This document shows positions 1-13,080 of a stretch of 64,000 bases of DNA, piece by piece. The notes beneath the pieces are model-generated. The model made no database searches and was not told the DNA's origin. It saw only the letters and a program-made list of their open reading frames with translations. Made by a program: the position numbers and the translations under genes. Source of the stretch: Whitmania pigra (taxonomy: Eukaryota > Annelida > Clitellata > Hirudinida > Haemopidae); the NCBI GenBank assembly GCA_021613335.1, contig JAJTWR010000044.1, forward strand, positions 353,501 through 417,500, written 5' to 3'. Each line of letters starts with the position of its first letter. Positions within the stretch are counted from its first letter, which is position 1.

Positions 1-17
1 AATTACATGAAACTGAC

Positions 18-2393
18 TTCAAGTAGAGATTTGTTGGATGTCACATCCTTATCCAAGAATGCCTCCCAGATGGCCAGTTTGACTAAAATATTAATATTAT
101 ACTAACTTAATAAATAACGTTAACACGTTACAAAGTAATTAATCAAGAGTTGACAATTTAATTCTACCCTTAAACAAGTTTGCAAAATTTCTTAAATTGA
201 CCTGAATGTGAAATAGCATTGGAAAATGCAAGCATTTCCAGGGGATGAAAGGAATTGCCTTCCAGCTTTTGAAGGTGGATGTCACCATTAACCAGGGCAC
301 TCTTGCCTCTGAAATAATTTACATGCAGAGATTATAAAATGTGACTATGTATTGAATCATCGAACCAATAAAATGTTACGTGAACAACCATCTGGAAACA
401 GGAAAACGAATGAGAACATCTTACTCTGCAACTTGACAAACGAGAGATTCCCTCTGCTCGTCAACGAGAGATGCCTCGTAAGGTGCCACTTGGAACTTTG
501 ATAGAAGCTTCAGAGTTTCTGTCTTCTAACCAAGCCATAAATTAACAATTAAATGCATATTATTTTAATTAAAAATACATGTAATATGAAATAATAACTT
601 TCAAACTTATTAGTTCATAATTGTGAGAAAAAGTAGATAAAAATTGTGATTATTTAATTCTTCTAACTTCATCATCTGTGCAATTCCAAAAGACCACTGA
701 TCCTTCTCTGTAATTTAATTATTAAATAAATAGCTAATTTTGATAAGAATTCATAAAATACATTTCAACTATTTCCAAAATTGGATGCAACGGCTAACAC
801 ATGACTATCAGATTTTCAATTACTTAACTAAATAATTTAATCATCCTAATCAAAAAGAAAGTAGAATATATCGTTAATTATTTAAATCATTTGTTATGGT
901 TTATTTCTTTATTGAATGAGTAAAAACAACAAATACGATGAGACATCTTAAAAACAGGCTGTACTGGTGAAGTGAATACATCTACTGGCAAACTAACTCC
1001 AGGCACATAAAGCCAAAATGGACAGTTGTATTCATAATAGTAATAAATAATACTCAGCACAAACACTAGGAACAAATGTCTTTAGACCAATCCATCCAAC
1101 AAACATAACAGATGTAACATTGTAAGCCAATGTAATGATGTGATAAGAGAATCATTAAATACAACCTGATCTAACACTTTTAATAGAAATTTTGTGTTGT
1201 TCTGGTTAGCTACAGAATGTAACTCTATTGCCAAGTGGCCATAACAATAAATCTCCTGGTTAAGGCGGCCCAATGCGCCGTGCGATATGAGTATCTCCAT
1301 TTATAAATACTTGAAAGGCTACATCTCTACTTAAATCTTCAAAGCAAATAACTTATTTTGAATATAGCTTGATGAGTAATCATTGTGGGTATACAAGCCA
1401 TAATATTAAACTTGATTATTATTACATTATTTAATGGTAACTGATGGCTAAACTCAATAACCAAACAGAATAGCATCAGAGGTTCTTGTAACCATTTATA
1501 TAGCACTCTTTCCCAAGGGTTTTGTGGCAGTGCTAACTTGATTTTGAGCACGACACATTACAACTGTTGTCATATGAACTGCCGCATTAAGGTACCAAAA
1601 CCCATTCAGCCACCCTACATGCCAATATGATCCCTAATTCTTACATTAATTGATACAAACCTTAGATTTAAAAATTTAAGGCTTTACAAAAATTTGTTAA
1701 ATAAAACCTGAACAAGAAATATCCTTTAAACAATTCAGATGGCTGAAATTTGAGTTCCACATGAAGAACATCCATAGCATCTGGAATAATTTGAACCCAC
1801 AATGTGATATGTACAAGCTTTAACATAAATATTTATAATAAGTTACTGAACAAAACATTTACTTTAAGTACTGGATAATGTTTCTTATTTTTAAATATGG
1901 ATCATAATTGCAATTACATAATCATAATTATAAGATTGTGATTAATAATGCTGCAAAAACCTTCTGGCAGCTCTTTGAGAGATGTTGCACTTTGACTTTT
2001 CAAATGGCTTTTTAGACTGTCAAACTTATATTCATCAGAAGTTGCATAAGCAGTGACGTCAATGAATTTCTAAAACATAAAGCAATTTTAGAAATGTAGC
2101 CTTATGGCACCATATAATAATGGCACGTTAATTCAATCCCATTATTCTACTTAAATATTAAACTTTTTCACAAATTCAATTTCCATTTTTCCACAAACCT
2201 GAGTATGTTCAGAATCATTCGTCACAGTCCTCCTCTGCATCATTTTGTTTTGCACCTTCGCATGACTCAGGGTCACATAATTTCTGTTTAATGATGCCGT
2301 TTTCCTAAACTTTACAAGCATCCCAAAACTTGGAGCACTGGGTTTGCTGATGAAGAAATGATGAAACACTGTACATCTAGTCAGGACATTCAT
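18..2393 (-). CDS. RMND1: RMND1 homologue, mitochondrial DUF155 protein (partial, continues past the left edge)
   Basis: Seven exons on the minus strand join in phase: 2199-2393, 1961-2069, 1708-1780, 668-707, 425-522, 202-308 and 18-82 (229 codons). The last ends at a GT donor, so the remaining C-terminus lies outside the window. Exon 1 starts at ATG 2393 and encodes an Arg/Ser/Thr-rich, acid-poor leader that looks like a mitochondrial targeting peptide. Downstream I read TAYATSDEYKFDSL, then FLFREGSVVFWN, LLSKFQVAPYEASLV and MLAFSNAISHS followed by VKLAIWEAFLD. These match the conserved blocks of RMND1 (family pattern TAY.T.DEY, REG.VFWN, L..FAFSNA...SVKLAIWE). In animals RMND1 is an inner mitochondrial membrane protein that supports mitochondrial translation. 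The third intron (708-1707) carries a decayed SINE. Identity is by recalled family motifs, and splice sites were assigned by eye. Confidence 0.9.
1470..1623 (-). mobile_element. Decayed tRNA-derived SINE copy
   Basis: This stretch aligns by eye with the better copy at 60002-60181. Shared segments include the 'gcatcagagg...cttgtaacc' 3' part, the 'ttcccaaggg' block and the 'cccattc' A-box region. It is diverged, and the B box has lost its consensus. It sits in an RMND1 intron. Confidence 0.7.
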
Positions 2394-3306
2394 GACGAAA
2401 CCTAGTTTACAGATTTGTTTCTAGTCTTAATTGGTTAGTTAATCTTAGTCTCAACTCCTCAAAAAAAAAACTCTGCGTTGATGTCCCAAGAGTGCTTTAA
2501 ATTAATAATTTCCACAAGCAATCCGATGTCGGAGGTGCTGATTTCAAAAGCAGAACATGCGGACCAAAGAAATGTTAATCTTATTGACTATCACTTTAAA
2601 AATTTGTGACACTTTTAATTTAATTTTTAAGGTTAAATAAACATAATAGCCATAAATAACAATTTTTAAGTCATAACTGATGGCGATCCTTGATCCTCAG
2701 TAGCTATCATGATTGTCTAATTGTTTGGTAGCGCCAGGGCCACAATATTTGTCCCGTTTTACATTGCATTTTTGTCATTGCTCAGTCTCACCAAGCATTA
2801 TTAGGTGGTGTGCGAGTTCCAAACTATCATGATAGAACCCGACAATCGTACGTTTTCATGAGAATGAAAGGCACAAAATTAGCTAATTGCAAATTGTCTG
2901 AAGAGGAGGATCGAGGTTTTAACCGCTTCAGAAAGCCACTAAAACTATAATTCGACCATCCCCAATCTCCCAAAAGTTCAGGCTCCTCTACCAATCCCCG
3001 AAACTATCAAAGAACTTCCCATAATACTTTTTGGCTAGAAAAGCTTAGAATTATCCCTCCCAGCAAGCCCTGCTACTTTCTGACATCCACTAACCCTTAC
3101 AAATTCAAGAAATCCAAGATGGTTATGGACGACCCACTAATCACTAACAGCCTATACATAAGTTAGCGTTGGTTGACAGCATTTTAAAGTAAAATCGCCA
3201 TTACCACTACCTTTATCACCACAAAATACTAGACACAAGGTGTTATGCTACCATGCTTCAATCCTTAAAATTTAGGCTCTCTTCGTTTAAGTTCCAAAAA
3301 TTGTGA
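2394..3306. other. Spacer between RMND1 start and TANGO6 stop
   Basis: This 0.9-kb AT-rich gap holds no reading frame that I recognise. It should contain the RMND1 promoter and the TANGO6 3' untranslated region, both transcribed leftward. No clear element is visible by eye. Confidence 0.5.
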
Positions 3307-6300
3307 TCAGGATGATGGAGGATCTAGAATGAAAATGTGCTTCTCAAAGGATGGTTTTGGGAAAAGGAAGTTTCTCATGATTGTGTCAAGTTCTTCCAGG
3401 GACAACAAGATGTGCTGCTGAACAACATAGTCACAGTCTGTCTTGTAGGTATGTTTTAAAAGTCTGTAAAACTCTGGTAAGAAATCTCCCAAAATCTTCA
3501 AAAAATATTAACAAATTATTATCACATTTACAGACAAAAATTCTTGAAAAGTTACTTAAAATTAAAGAAACGAATTACTTAAAAAGCAGTTGTTGGTGTT
3601 TAATGTATATATACTTACATGAAAAGTTTCTTTCGAAGTACCCTGAAGAATTTGTGTTGTCAACAAAGCTGAAGCCCTCCTCACTTCCACACTTTTATCA
3701 AACTTCAAAATATCTTGCACTACATCAAATATCTGTTTAATGAAATAAATAATTGAAATTGAACAAATTTATGCAACTAGTGAAACAACCTAGTACATCC
3801 TTAAAACAATAAAAATAAACAATGTAAACACTGTTTTATTGGACATATTAAATTAGCTAAATTGATCAATATATTAGATATCAACCAATTATAACAAAAA
3901 GACTTTAAAAAAAGAATTGATGAGTCAAAAGATCATTAATGCCACATTGGACCACATAAGTTTTGGTTCAACTTATCAACACTCATGAATCATTCAATCA
4001 GGCCCTGAAGACTCACTTCATAAAGACAGGAACTCAGCGAAAAACGGAGCAACTTGCAAACTTCAGCAAGATTTGAAATGGACGAGGACTTAATTGTTTC
4101 ATCTTCATCTTTCAGCACGTACAACAAAGTTGACAGCAAACTATCTTTGTAAGTCACACCCAAAGCACCTACAACATGAAAAGTATGGCAAACCACATAC
4201 TAAACTCACAAATCAAATTAAAATTGTTCCATATTTTAAAATTCATTTGGAATGCAAAAATATTAGAACCAAACCCATCATTTTGATGACTTTGACCAAT
4301 GCCTCTCCTAGCTTGAGTTTGATTTCAACACGATTCTTTTCAAAATTCTTTCTGTAATCCTCCATGAGAGATGGAATGACAAAATCAGGATGTCTGGATG
4401 CCAAAGAAGAAAGTGCTTCAATAGCACTGAGGTAGACGTAAGAATCTTCGTGGCACAAACACGACCTGCAGATTTTCAACAGAAGTACTTTGTGATCCTC
4501 AGCATCGGGATCTTTAGCACTTATTAATTTCTTCATTTTTATCAGACCAGCTCCTTTAATTGGTTCAAGGAAATTGGTTACATTTGTTAGCATTTCTTTA
4601 AACTCAGGTCCAAGCTTTCCTAATGCCAAGATTTCATTTGAATCTTCATAATAAGATTTTTCATTTGTTGATATCTCTTCTATTAGTTTCTTCCTTGGAT
4701 TTGCTTTTAAATTGGAAGAATTTGCTAAAAGACTTCCGCTGCTTGAGACTTGAGAAATTGAAGCAAAAACGTCTTCCTCTGGAGTTGCCGAAAGAATGCC
4801 ACCAGGCAAATCAGAGTTCGGGTTTTTTCGGCTTGCACAAGCACCATTCTTATCGTGTTGGCATTCCAGCGAGATCTTGTCCATGAGGTTGACCATATGA
4901 GTTTCATTTTTTAAATTTAAAGTTACTGGGTCATATTTAGAATCAGAAACTTTCCCATGTGTGGCAATGGCCTCCATGAGTTCGTATGAAATAACTCTAA
5001 TTTCTTGCGACAGGTGATGACTCGACAGGTACCTGAGGAGGGGGAGGAATGGTTCTGCCTGGCACCAATTGTCATAGGTCATCTGGGCAAATTAGGAGAT
5101 CATTTAAATATTGCCAATCTGTCATTGGTGACCTTATTATCATCAAATTAGGAGATCATTAAAATGTTATTCATTTTGTTCATTCGTAAGCAGACATAAC
5201 TTTACCATATCATATTGATTTTTTTAGATTCATGGAAGATACAATTTAAAAGAAATTTATAAATTAAATAAATTAACAAAAACAGAATAAATTCCAAGAA
5301 AACAAAAATTCTGACCCTTTTTGATTCAATAATGATTGAAGTCAAAAGTCCAACAGCAAAAGAAAGTATTTCATTTTGAAGTTCTAATGCAATATTTTCC
5401 ACAGAGTTCTTGTGTGCAATTTTCATCATTGCAACACTTCTTTGTATTATTACCTGAAAAAATTAAAGATTTGTTGGAATGCACTAAATGATGTGCTTGC
5501 ACAAAACTCAACTATTGATGAGATGCTTATTTTAAAATATTTAGCTTAATATTACTTTCCACTATTTGCAGAAGACATTTCATGTCTTTGATTCAAAGAG
5601 ACATTACTCAAAATATAACTTGCAGCTTCATTAAGAAGAAACCTTTTTATATAAAATTGTTGGTTTGCAATAAAGAATTGTAGTTGATGAAAAGTTAAAA
5701 AACAACTCGAAAAAATTTCAATAAACATGCACCTGACAAACTGGAAAGATATCTTCGATGTTTAAAGAGCACAGATCACAAAACACCTCCACAAAGTTAC
5801 TTAGAAATGTCAACAGAGTGACATTCCTCAACCACGAAGACTCGTCTCCATTTCCGTTGGAAAGAAGTTCCTGCCAAAGGTCATCATCCCCTTTATCCAC
5901 TTCTTGGCAAGAAATTTGAGCAAATTCCTCAAGTGTTGCCTTGAAAATGTGGGCTGCAACTTCCTGGTCGTTGATGGAGGTGATGAGTTGGAGAAGACAT
6001 GAAACCTTCTGTTCTGATTCTTTGAGTTTCGAAGTTGTGTGCGGTTGAGCTGCACAACTGAAAAGGAAGACAATATTTTCATAATAAATGTAAGAGCTTC
6101 TTAATGACAGAGACTCTTACATTTTCTTCCTCATAAAGAAACATTTTATGACCATATTGAGCTGAAAAATGGAAATTTCCTTACTTTACTTTTAGAACAA
6201 CCTTGATTCCTCCAGATGCTCCGAGTGCAAACTGCACATCCTCCGACAGGAAATAAAAATCATCCACATTCAGGGAGGGTGCAGATTGTTTGAGATTGAG

Positions 6301-8855
6301 GAAGAGTGTCAGCAGTGAAACAGCTTTCTGTTGGTCAACATTTTTTAAAATGTGTATGAGGATGGACTCAATGAGTGACCTGTGAACAAGCAAACAAACA
6401 CTTGTAAATGACTTTCTTGAATGAAATTCTTGATCATCAAAAATATAATTTATTTAGTAACAAATTTTTGACTGAAAATCAGATTAACCTTAGAAAGGAT
6501 ATGCTGGAAGCTGAGCTGAACATGTAAAACTGGAAAAGGATGGGAACAAATGGAAGGAAATGAGAAGGAAGTGATGAGTTTGGAATGTGGAATGTCACTA
6601 AAAGCTGAAATATAAAATAATATTCAACAAATACATTTTATCGTATCTATACCATCCACCTTTGCCTAACTTGTTGGAAATAATTTTATTTGCAGTCAAT
6701 AATAAAAAATTAGAAATTGAATTTACCTCATGAAGCTTTTCAATGCATGTTGACAATTCATTCTCAGAAACAACCTCATTTTCATGAATTTCTAAAACCA
6801 AAACTTTTTCAACTTTTCACAAATAAATAAATTTTAATCTGCTCATCATAATTAACTATCAATGTCCACAATGCTTGAGTATTACTTAATGAATTTAAAC
6901 TACTCTTTACTATTAGTCCAAACAAAATGGATATCACAAAACTAACAAGTAAAAATAAAGTTTACAAAAACAGCTATGTAACAGAGACATTTAAACCCAA
7001 ATATCAAGAAACAAAACCTTCTTGGAACTAACCAGAATGTGAGCAAGTGATGAGTGCTTTAAGGAAGACATCAAGAAAACGTTCTTTGAAAATATTCGGT
7101 TGAGTTGTCGACAGCTTCTCTAAGATGCTGAGAACAACTTGCATCATTTTCTGCTGCTTCTCTGAGAATTTGGAACCACTCACCAAATTTTCCCATAAAA
7201 TCTCCATAACCTAAATAAATCCAGAAGAGAAAAAACAGGTTTGTGAAAAAATCAAGTTCATATTTCATCATTTGAGCAATGGTTAGTTACTTGTACAGAT
7301 ATGTTGATGTAATATTCTTGAGAGGAATCCTTCTTGAAAGGATAGTTAGAAATTAGGTCTGCCACAGATTCAATATGTTTTTGGCTGAGTGTAGACTCTG
7401 ATGACACTGCATTCAAATTGTAATGCAATTGAATTGATGTGGATAACAACTACAATCTCTACTAATACGTAAAATATGTGTTACGTAAAACCAGACCTTA
7501 CATTGATCCTAGCCAACAGTTAAAATATTAATTTAAAAAAAATTAATTAAATAAAATAAATAAAACATTAATAAAATTAAATGCAAATTTTTCGAGCTTA
7601 AAGAAAGTAACAAAACAACTCAACCCGACAATTCCTCAGTGAGTGCCAAGATACACTCTTTGACCCCATCCTTTTTCATGATGGACTTCTTGAGGAACAA
7701 GCATCCTCTGAACACCAACCATCTTGGTGGTGAAACCATACTCTCCCCATATGATGTTTCCTGCACCAATGATATGATTTTTCATTCATAAAAATGAAAA
7801 TTTAACATAGGTTCATCTGCATACTTCATAATGTCTTGAATTTATCTAATTAAAACTAATTATTTAAATTATCTCATAAGCAATTTCATCTTATTTTCAC
7901 CTTATAAAAGCTTATTTATATGTGACTTTGAAATGTTTTATTTGCAGAGACTGTCGTCGAAGCCTTAATAAATAATCATTGATATAACCATTAACTTAAC
8001 AAACAGGCTGGAATATGAAGAACTAACATGAGGTTGTTTGGCCACCAAGGAAAACACTTCCTTAATGAGGGATTTTTCAGGCAATCTGAGCATTACAACA
8101 GGCAAGTATTTCTTAAAATTTTCATCAGAGATGTCTGGAGAATAAGCCAGTTGAAGAAGAGCAGCCAAGTATGTGTTGAAATGATGACTTGTAACGTAAC
8201 TTCGAAAGATGTCAGTCTCCTTCATCTCAAATAACTGTATAATAATGGTCATTGTTGCCTTGAGAAAAGTAACACTTTTATCCAAATCATTGGCTTGTGG
8301 GCAGAGCAGCTTCAGGAGTGGATTGGATGAGATCTTCATGTTCAGAGGCAATCCGACACCAGGATGAAGTTGCAGGCTCACACCAAGCAGAAAGACTCGA
8401 TCCAAAGAGTTCCTTAAAGTCTTTAACTGATTTGAAGTAAGGACATCAGGTAATAGTTTTGAAGAACCATTCATTTGGTCCTGAAAAGCTTCTTTGAGCC
8501 ATTTGAAGTAGAAATACAACATGAACACCACCCAATCCACATACAGCTCTACTAGTTTAAAACCAACAATATTGGCCACATTTTCAGTCAACTTGTGAAT
8601 TGCAGAAAACTCAGTTTTCAACATATGAAGCAGAATGCCACAATTTTCATCTTGGCATATATTTTTAAAGACATTTTGTACGGGCTTTCTAAATATTTCG
8701 TCGCAATTTTCTGATAACAAGATGTAAAGTAAAATAGAATATACTTAATTTATTGACAATTTATATCTTGTAAAATGCATACCTGCAGGTGTAGACACAA
8801 TCTCACATAAGCAGTCAAAAAGTTCAAAAATCCGTTTACTTGTAATTGAAATCAT
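3307..8855 (-). CDS. TANGO6: TANGO6 (TMCO7/RTP1-type) HEAT-like protein
   Basis: Fourteen exons keep frame throughout: 8783-8855, 8028-8710, 7625-7760, 7291-7406, 7033-7210, 6727-6791, 6489-6604, 6185-6379, 5733-6057, 5316-5453, 4275-5082, 4017-4168, 3619-3732 and 3307-3495. They sum to 1,096 codons including the stop, matching the usual length of about 1,090 residues. The start is the Met of MISITSKRIFELFDCL. The large exon 11 carries the RTP1_C1-like stretch HEDSYVYLSAIEALSSLA followed by IKLKLGEALVKVIKMMG. The last exon has the conserved tail LEELDTIMRNFLFPKP. In flies the gene was found in a Golgi-organisation screen, and its yeast relative Rtp1 helps assemble and import RNA polymerase II. 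The protein looks all-helical. Exon 8 has two possible donors 5 bp apart (6190 or 6185), and only 6185 keeps phase. The gene appears intact. Confidence 0.93.
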
Positions 8856-9408
8856 TTTAGTAAGTAGTCAAAACCCGAGAAAACGTCGTCTACTATAATC
8901 CTCGGTAAATAACATTCACTTTTACTTCAAAACAATGGAGCAAGGAGTTAAATTCATGTATATGCGAATTACAAATCTAGCTAGCAATATTTTTAAAATT
9001 TTAATTTTTGGTTGTATAAAACTCTTAATTAAATAAATTTTACATCTTGTTTGCTAGAACAAATAAATAAGTTAACGGAGTTTAATGAGTGGAGCAACAA
9101 ATGTTTTAATAGACGCAGTTGGTTGTGATGGCTCATAAACTAAACTTCTACCTCCCCCATGACGTAACAAGCAAAAAAGAACGTTTTTCTGCTTGGTGTG
9201 TACTCCCGTGCTCCTGTACCCTTATTTCAGGTACGGCAATGCCTAGACATGGAGTGGCACACATTTATCATTCCTTGCATGTAATAGAGCTCTCACTTTA
9301 TCAGGGATCATGAATATTGCTATTCAAATGAAGACATCCCATAGTTGTGGCCTTGATGAAATTGATCTGATCCTTGTTAGTGCCTCAATTCTTTTTGTAG
9401 CTTAAGTA
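8856..9408. other. Upstream region of TANGO6, no gene recognised
   Basis: This AT-rich stretch immediately upstream of the TANGO6 start presumably contains its promoter. A short open frame at 9119-9313 shows no recognisable motif and is treated as chance. Confidence 0.4.
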
Positions 9409-10382
9409 TTGTCAGATCTAATTATTTATTCCTCAGGTGTATTCTCTGAACAGTTAAAATCTGCCAAAGTAATTCCAATACACAACTCTGGTAATGCACG
9501 CGTAATCTCCAACTATAGACCTATTTCAATCTTAAACTACTTCTCAAAGATCTTCGAGAAAGTAATGCATGCTAGACTCTGCAAACGTCTCAGTAAATTT
9601 TCCGTGATCTCAGATGATCAATTCGGTTTCAGAAAACACAACCTCCATGGCACTGGTACATCTTCACACAAAAAATTGCAGAATCAATCGAAGTAAATTT
9701 TCCATCTATCTGGACTTAGCGAAGGCGTTCGACACTGTCAATCACGATATTCTCTTAAGAAAATTGGACTACTAGGGAGTCAGAGGCATCGCTTCGGAAT
9801 GGTTCAAAAGCTACTTGTCAAACAGAACACAACAGGTCTACCTTCTGTATTCAGAAAATACAACTTCACCGTTTCCATATGTCACCTCTGGTGTGCCCCA
9901 GGGCTCCATTCTGTCATTATTTATATTAATGACTTGTGTCGTGTTTCTGAGTTTTTCGATTTCATTTTATTTACGGATGACACCAATTTGTTATGTTTTG
10001 GAGGTGCTCTGCAAACTTTAACAAGTATTGACATTAATCTAAGTATCCTGTTTGATTGGTTCTGTACTAATAAACTTTCTCTAAATTTGAAAAATGACTT
10101 TTCATTCTAAAGCCAAAGCCATTCACTTTGATGTCTCTATACATTCAAATGATGCTACTATTAATCGTGTATCCAAATGTAAGTTTTTGGGTGTTTGGAT
10201 GGATGAACATGTTAATTGGTAAGACCATATACATTACGTCTCATCCAAGATTCCACAAAAATAACGGCATTTTATCTAAGATTCTGTTGTATATTGACAA
10301 AACTTTTTCACTTATGTTATATACTATGCAATTATCTATACGTATTTATCATACTGTAATATTGTTTGGTCTTTATTATTAA
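9409..10382 (+). pseudogene. Degenerate non-LTR retrotransposon reverse transcriptase fragment
   Basis: Three frames in succession carry ordered reverse-transcriptase motifs. These are NYRPISILNYFSKIFEKV and ISDDQFGFRK (9409-9650), LDLAKAFDTVNHDIL (near 9710-9760), EWFKSYLSNR and TSGVPQGSIL (9795-9920), YINDL, and FTDDTNLL in the catalytic FADD position (near 9965-9990). After a further frameshift comes a C-terminal part resembling SKCKFLGVWMDEH and ISKNNGILSKIL. Frameshifts and stops show that it is dead. The motif style fits the jockey/CR1 superfamily. No 5' end, endonuclease domain or poly(A) tail is evident. Confidence 0.85.
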
Positions 10383-10441
10383 ACGATTATTTATAGTGGT
10401 TAAGAAGGCCTAGATCTGTGTAATAACCACTCTTTTAAGTT

Positions 10442-10690
10442 CTAATAACCAAATTCACTTAAGTAAATCCTAAATGTATCTACCATGTCCTCATGGATAG
10501 TTTCCTTGTCTAGTTTATTCCATAAGGAAACCACCCTTGCGTTGAAATAATTATTTTTTAAGTTTCTCGAAGCCTTCCTATATAATTTATAATCTACTAG
10601 GAGCATGTTCTGTGGATTCAAAAAACTGCTCAGGCAAAAGGCCTTCACTTCCGGATAAGATTTTGAATTGTTTGCGGTTCGTCGACAAAT
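10442..10690 (-). pseudogene. 3' end of a second non-LTR element (opposite strand)
   Basis: The minus-strand frame reads RNLKNNYFNARVVSLWNKLDKE, then a short tail ending in RIYL. This is the typical terminal peptide of non-LTR reverse transcriptases (F..RVV..WN.LP). It abuts the plus-strand fragment tail to tail. It may be a separate insertion or an inverted piece. Confidence 0.6.
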
Positions 10691-11181
10691 ATAAACATGA
10701 AGCTTCTCGAACCATGCTCAAAAAATATTCATTGAACTGGCTCTCGCATATTTTCTTCGATTTCCATCACCATTACTTTCTCTAAGTCCACATTTATATT
10801 CAAACGTACTTACAAATCATATATTCTAAGTAAAATCATCTCATATGGGATTTTCTGAAGTGCGTCCGATGTCGTGTGTTGTCAAACTGCCACCTTATTT
10901 TTGAACTTCTGGGTGATTCCTTTTTTTGTGACGTTGGTGATAGTCGGCTTAAAAAAAAATTGTCATTGGAACAGGCAGCCCATCAGCGGGTTGACCTTTT
11001 TTTTTTTTACAAAAGTTATGACTATGTGCTTAATTAAGCAGGTTGGAAACTCAAAGAAATGATTGTTCCATATTCATTTTTTCAATCAATAGTTCTGTCA
11101 AAACCAATAATGTGAAGGATATAAATATAGCACAATATAATAATTTTCTGTGATACAAAGAAAATTCAAAGCTTCAGACAT
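10691..11181. other. Spacer, no gene recognised
   Basis: AT-rich sequence with homopolymer runs near 10920-11010 lies between LINE debris and the first peptide gene. It should include the 3' untranslated region of that gene. Confidence 0.4.
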
Positions 11182-11427
11182 TCATCCTCTCATGGTGATT
11201 GGAGGAAGTCTCTTGCCAAGTTTCAGCTCAGGGTACATTCTCATCCTCAGTTCAGGTCGAATGATTTTGAATCTTTTTCCACTTTTCAAGTTGTAATCGT
11301 TTCCATCTAAGTATGAGTGCAAATGATCTCTTTCCAAGGAAAGAAGTGAATCGTAATCGTCTGCGTTATTATCGGAGATGACCAATCCACAAAATATGAC
11401 CAGGAGAAAGATGCCCAAACGTTGCAT
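11182..11427 (-). CDS. Prohormone-like secreted peptide, copy 1 of 5
   Basis: The 81-residue product starts MQRLGIFLLVIFCGLVIS, a clear signal peptide. An acidic stretch follows with DDYDSLLSLERDHL and GNDY, then SGKR. Next comes the peptide FKIIRPELRMRMYPELKL, a GKR site and the C-terminal LPPITMRG. Gly-Lys-Arg is the standard site for dibasic cleavage followed by amidation, so the middle peptide and, via the terminal Gly, the last one could be amidated. I start at 11427 rather than at an upstream in-frame ATG (11448). A 3' splice signal, tttgcag on the minus strand, lies 8 bases before it, and all the other copies begin just after such a site. An untranslated 5' exon is therefore likely. 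This copy alone has FK instead of SGR before IIRPELRMR. The family is not recognised. Confidence 0.85.
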   Translation of the reverse strand: MQRLGIFLLVIFCGLVISDNNADDYDSLLSLERDHLHSYLDGNDYNLKSGKRFKIIRPELRMRMYPELKLGKRLPPITMRG

Positions 11428-12050
11428 CTTTGAATCTGCAAATTGCAAATAATTTAATATAAAAGCTTTTAAGGTTATTTAAAAAATTATAATGCTATTA
11501 ACAGATATTATTGATAGATAGGACGATAAAAAAAAGGATGTCATTTTTATACAAATTAATTGAATAAGTAAAATAAAGTCGATATTTAGACTCATATTAA
11601 CATGTGCTAAAACTCTTTAAGGTCTTGCTGTTGACTGATGTGACGAAACAATTGCATGGCTTTTATAAAGAAAAGTCTTGTTGACAATTATTCGGCTGAT
11701 TTCATCTAATAAAAATATGCGTGCAACGTCTTCCGAATAATAAACATAAATTCTACTTTTTATAAGAAAATAAAAAATGTTCATTAGTGCTTGTATCCGG
11801 ACCTTGATAATCAAATGTCCACACTTCAACGTGTAATGGCAATTGTCAGCAAGGGCTGCCTTGTGCGATTTAGAAGAAAACACAAAGCAAGCTTTCCTTG
11901 TTTCTGGGTTCCTTGGCTTTTCATTTCCCCCCAGTCTCGTACTCCTTCCAAATACCAGCTTGTTTCGATACATTCACGCCCAGGTCCATAAGAGAATAAC
12001 GAACGAACAAAGCAAAATTTTTTATCTTTTCAATAGTACATTCAAGATGT

Positions 12051-12471
12051 TCAAATTCTTTATAACAAAGTTCTCTGAAACGGCGTTTTCCTTCATCTAT
12101 AGGGAAGCTTGGCAATATGGGCTGAAAATAGCCCATTGAAATAAGATAAGCTCGTTGACAATCTGTAGTTATTGGTCCTCTAATACCTGAATCGTGATTT
12201 CCAAGTTATTGATCGAATTCCACTTTATCAATGGTGCGGCTGTGTTGTTATTGCTACAAATTGCTTCAAATTCTTTATAACAAAGTTCTCTGAAACGGCG
12301 TTTTCCTTCATCTATAGGGAAACTTGGCAATATGGGCTGAAAATAGCCCATTGAAATAAGATAAGCTCGTTGACAATCTGTAGTTATTGGTCCTCTAATA
12401 CCTGAATCGTGATTTCCAAGTTATTGATCGGATTCCACTTTATCAATGGTGCGCTGTGTTGTTATTGCTAC
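12051..12471. repeat. Tandem duplication of a ~207-bp unit
   Basis: Unit 1 (12051-12257) and unit 2 (12266-12471) are nearly identical, differing at only a few bases, with an 8-bp spacer. Each reads on the minus strand as a short frame with GYFQPILPSFPIDEGKRRF and ELCYKEFE. That frame may be part of a decayed mobile-element protein. The near-identity implies recent duplication. Confidence 0.85.
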
Positions 12472-12479
12472 CCAAGTTT

Positions 12480-12960
12480 TTTTTTGTTTGCAAAATTTCA
12501 AATTATTGTCTCAGGCTTCTTTTATTTGATCCACTGAATCCATTATTTCATTTAATACCAATCTTATCAAGGTATTTGGAGCCTCTTAAGCTCTTCTTTT
12601 GTTCTGTAATTCTTGATCACGTTGTAACATTCTAGTAAGATGCTCATATTTTCCAACACATTCTATTCTGTCTAGTTCTATGTCAGATGTAATAGTAGCT
12701 GACAATAATGACTGGTTTTCCGTTATGGGTTGCTCAGGCTCCGATTCTTTTCTAAATTAACTCATCCTTATTGCTAAAGTTGCCGATTCAGCATTTATTT
12801 CAATAACTTTTTCATCAAATGACTTTGACTTTTGAAGATCTAAATATGTTGCTGAAGGTAATTGTTCCAAACAAGGACGTTTTGCAGCCTCAAACGGATT
12901 CTTAGTGGAACCTTTTTTAGTCAAACTTTTAACGTAAATCTTGTAATCGTTATTTAATTG
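12480..12960 (-). pseudogene. Degenerate coding-like stretch of unknown origin
   Basis: The minus strand has a lysine-rich frame (KNPFEAAKRPCLEQLPSA, 12757-12950). It continues after a stop with residues resembling a helical segment (ECVGKYEHLTRMLQRD). It is interrupted and resembles transposon-borne protein remnants, but I cannot name a family. It abuts a truncated SINE and the 207-bp duplication. Confidence 0.35.
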
Positions 12961-12969
12961 TTTTAATAA

Positions 12970-13080
12970 GGGGGCGCTCCCTGTGCAGTGCAGGCTGGGT
13001 TGCGAGTACAATACGCAACCACTGTCGTTTTACCGCCGCATCCAGGTACGCTATCCATTCGGTCAACCTGCTGTGCACAT
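12970..13080 (-). mobile_element. Truncated tRNA-derived SINE copy
   Basis: It matches the head half of the SINE at 60002-60181. The 'gcagtgcaggctgggtt' segment, the 'taccgccgca' block and the 'atccattcggtcaacctgc' A-box region are all recognisable. The tail half that carries the LINE-like end is missing. Confidence 0.75.

Noticed and set aside
887..1300. Minus-strand open frames as an additional gene
   Set aside because: They lie inside an RMND1 intron whose flanking exons join in phase, and show no family motif.
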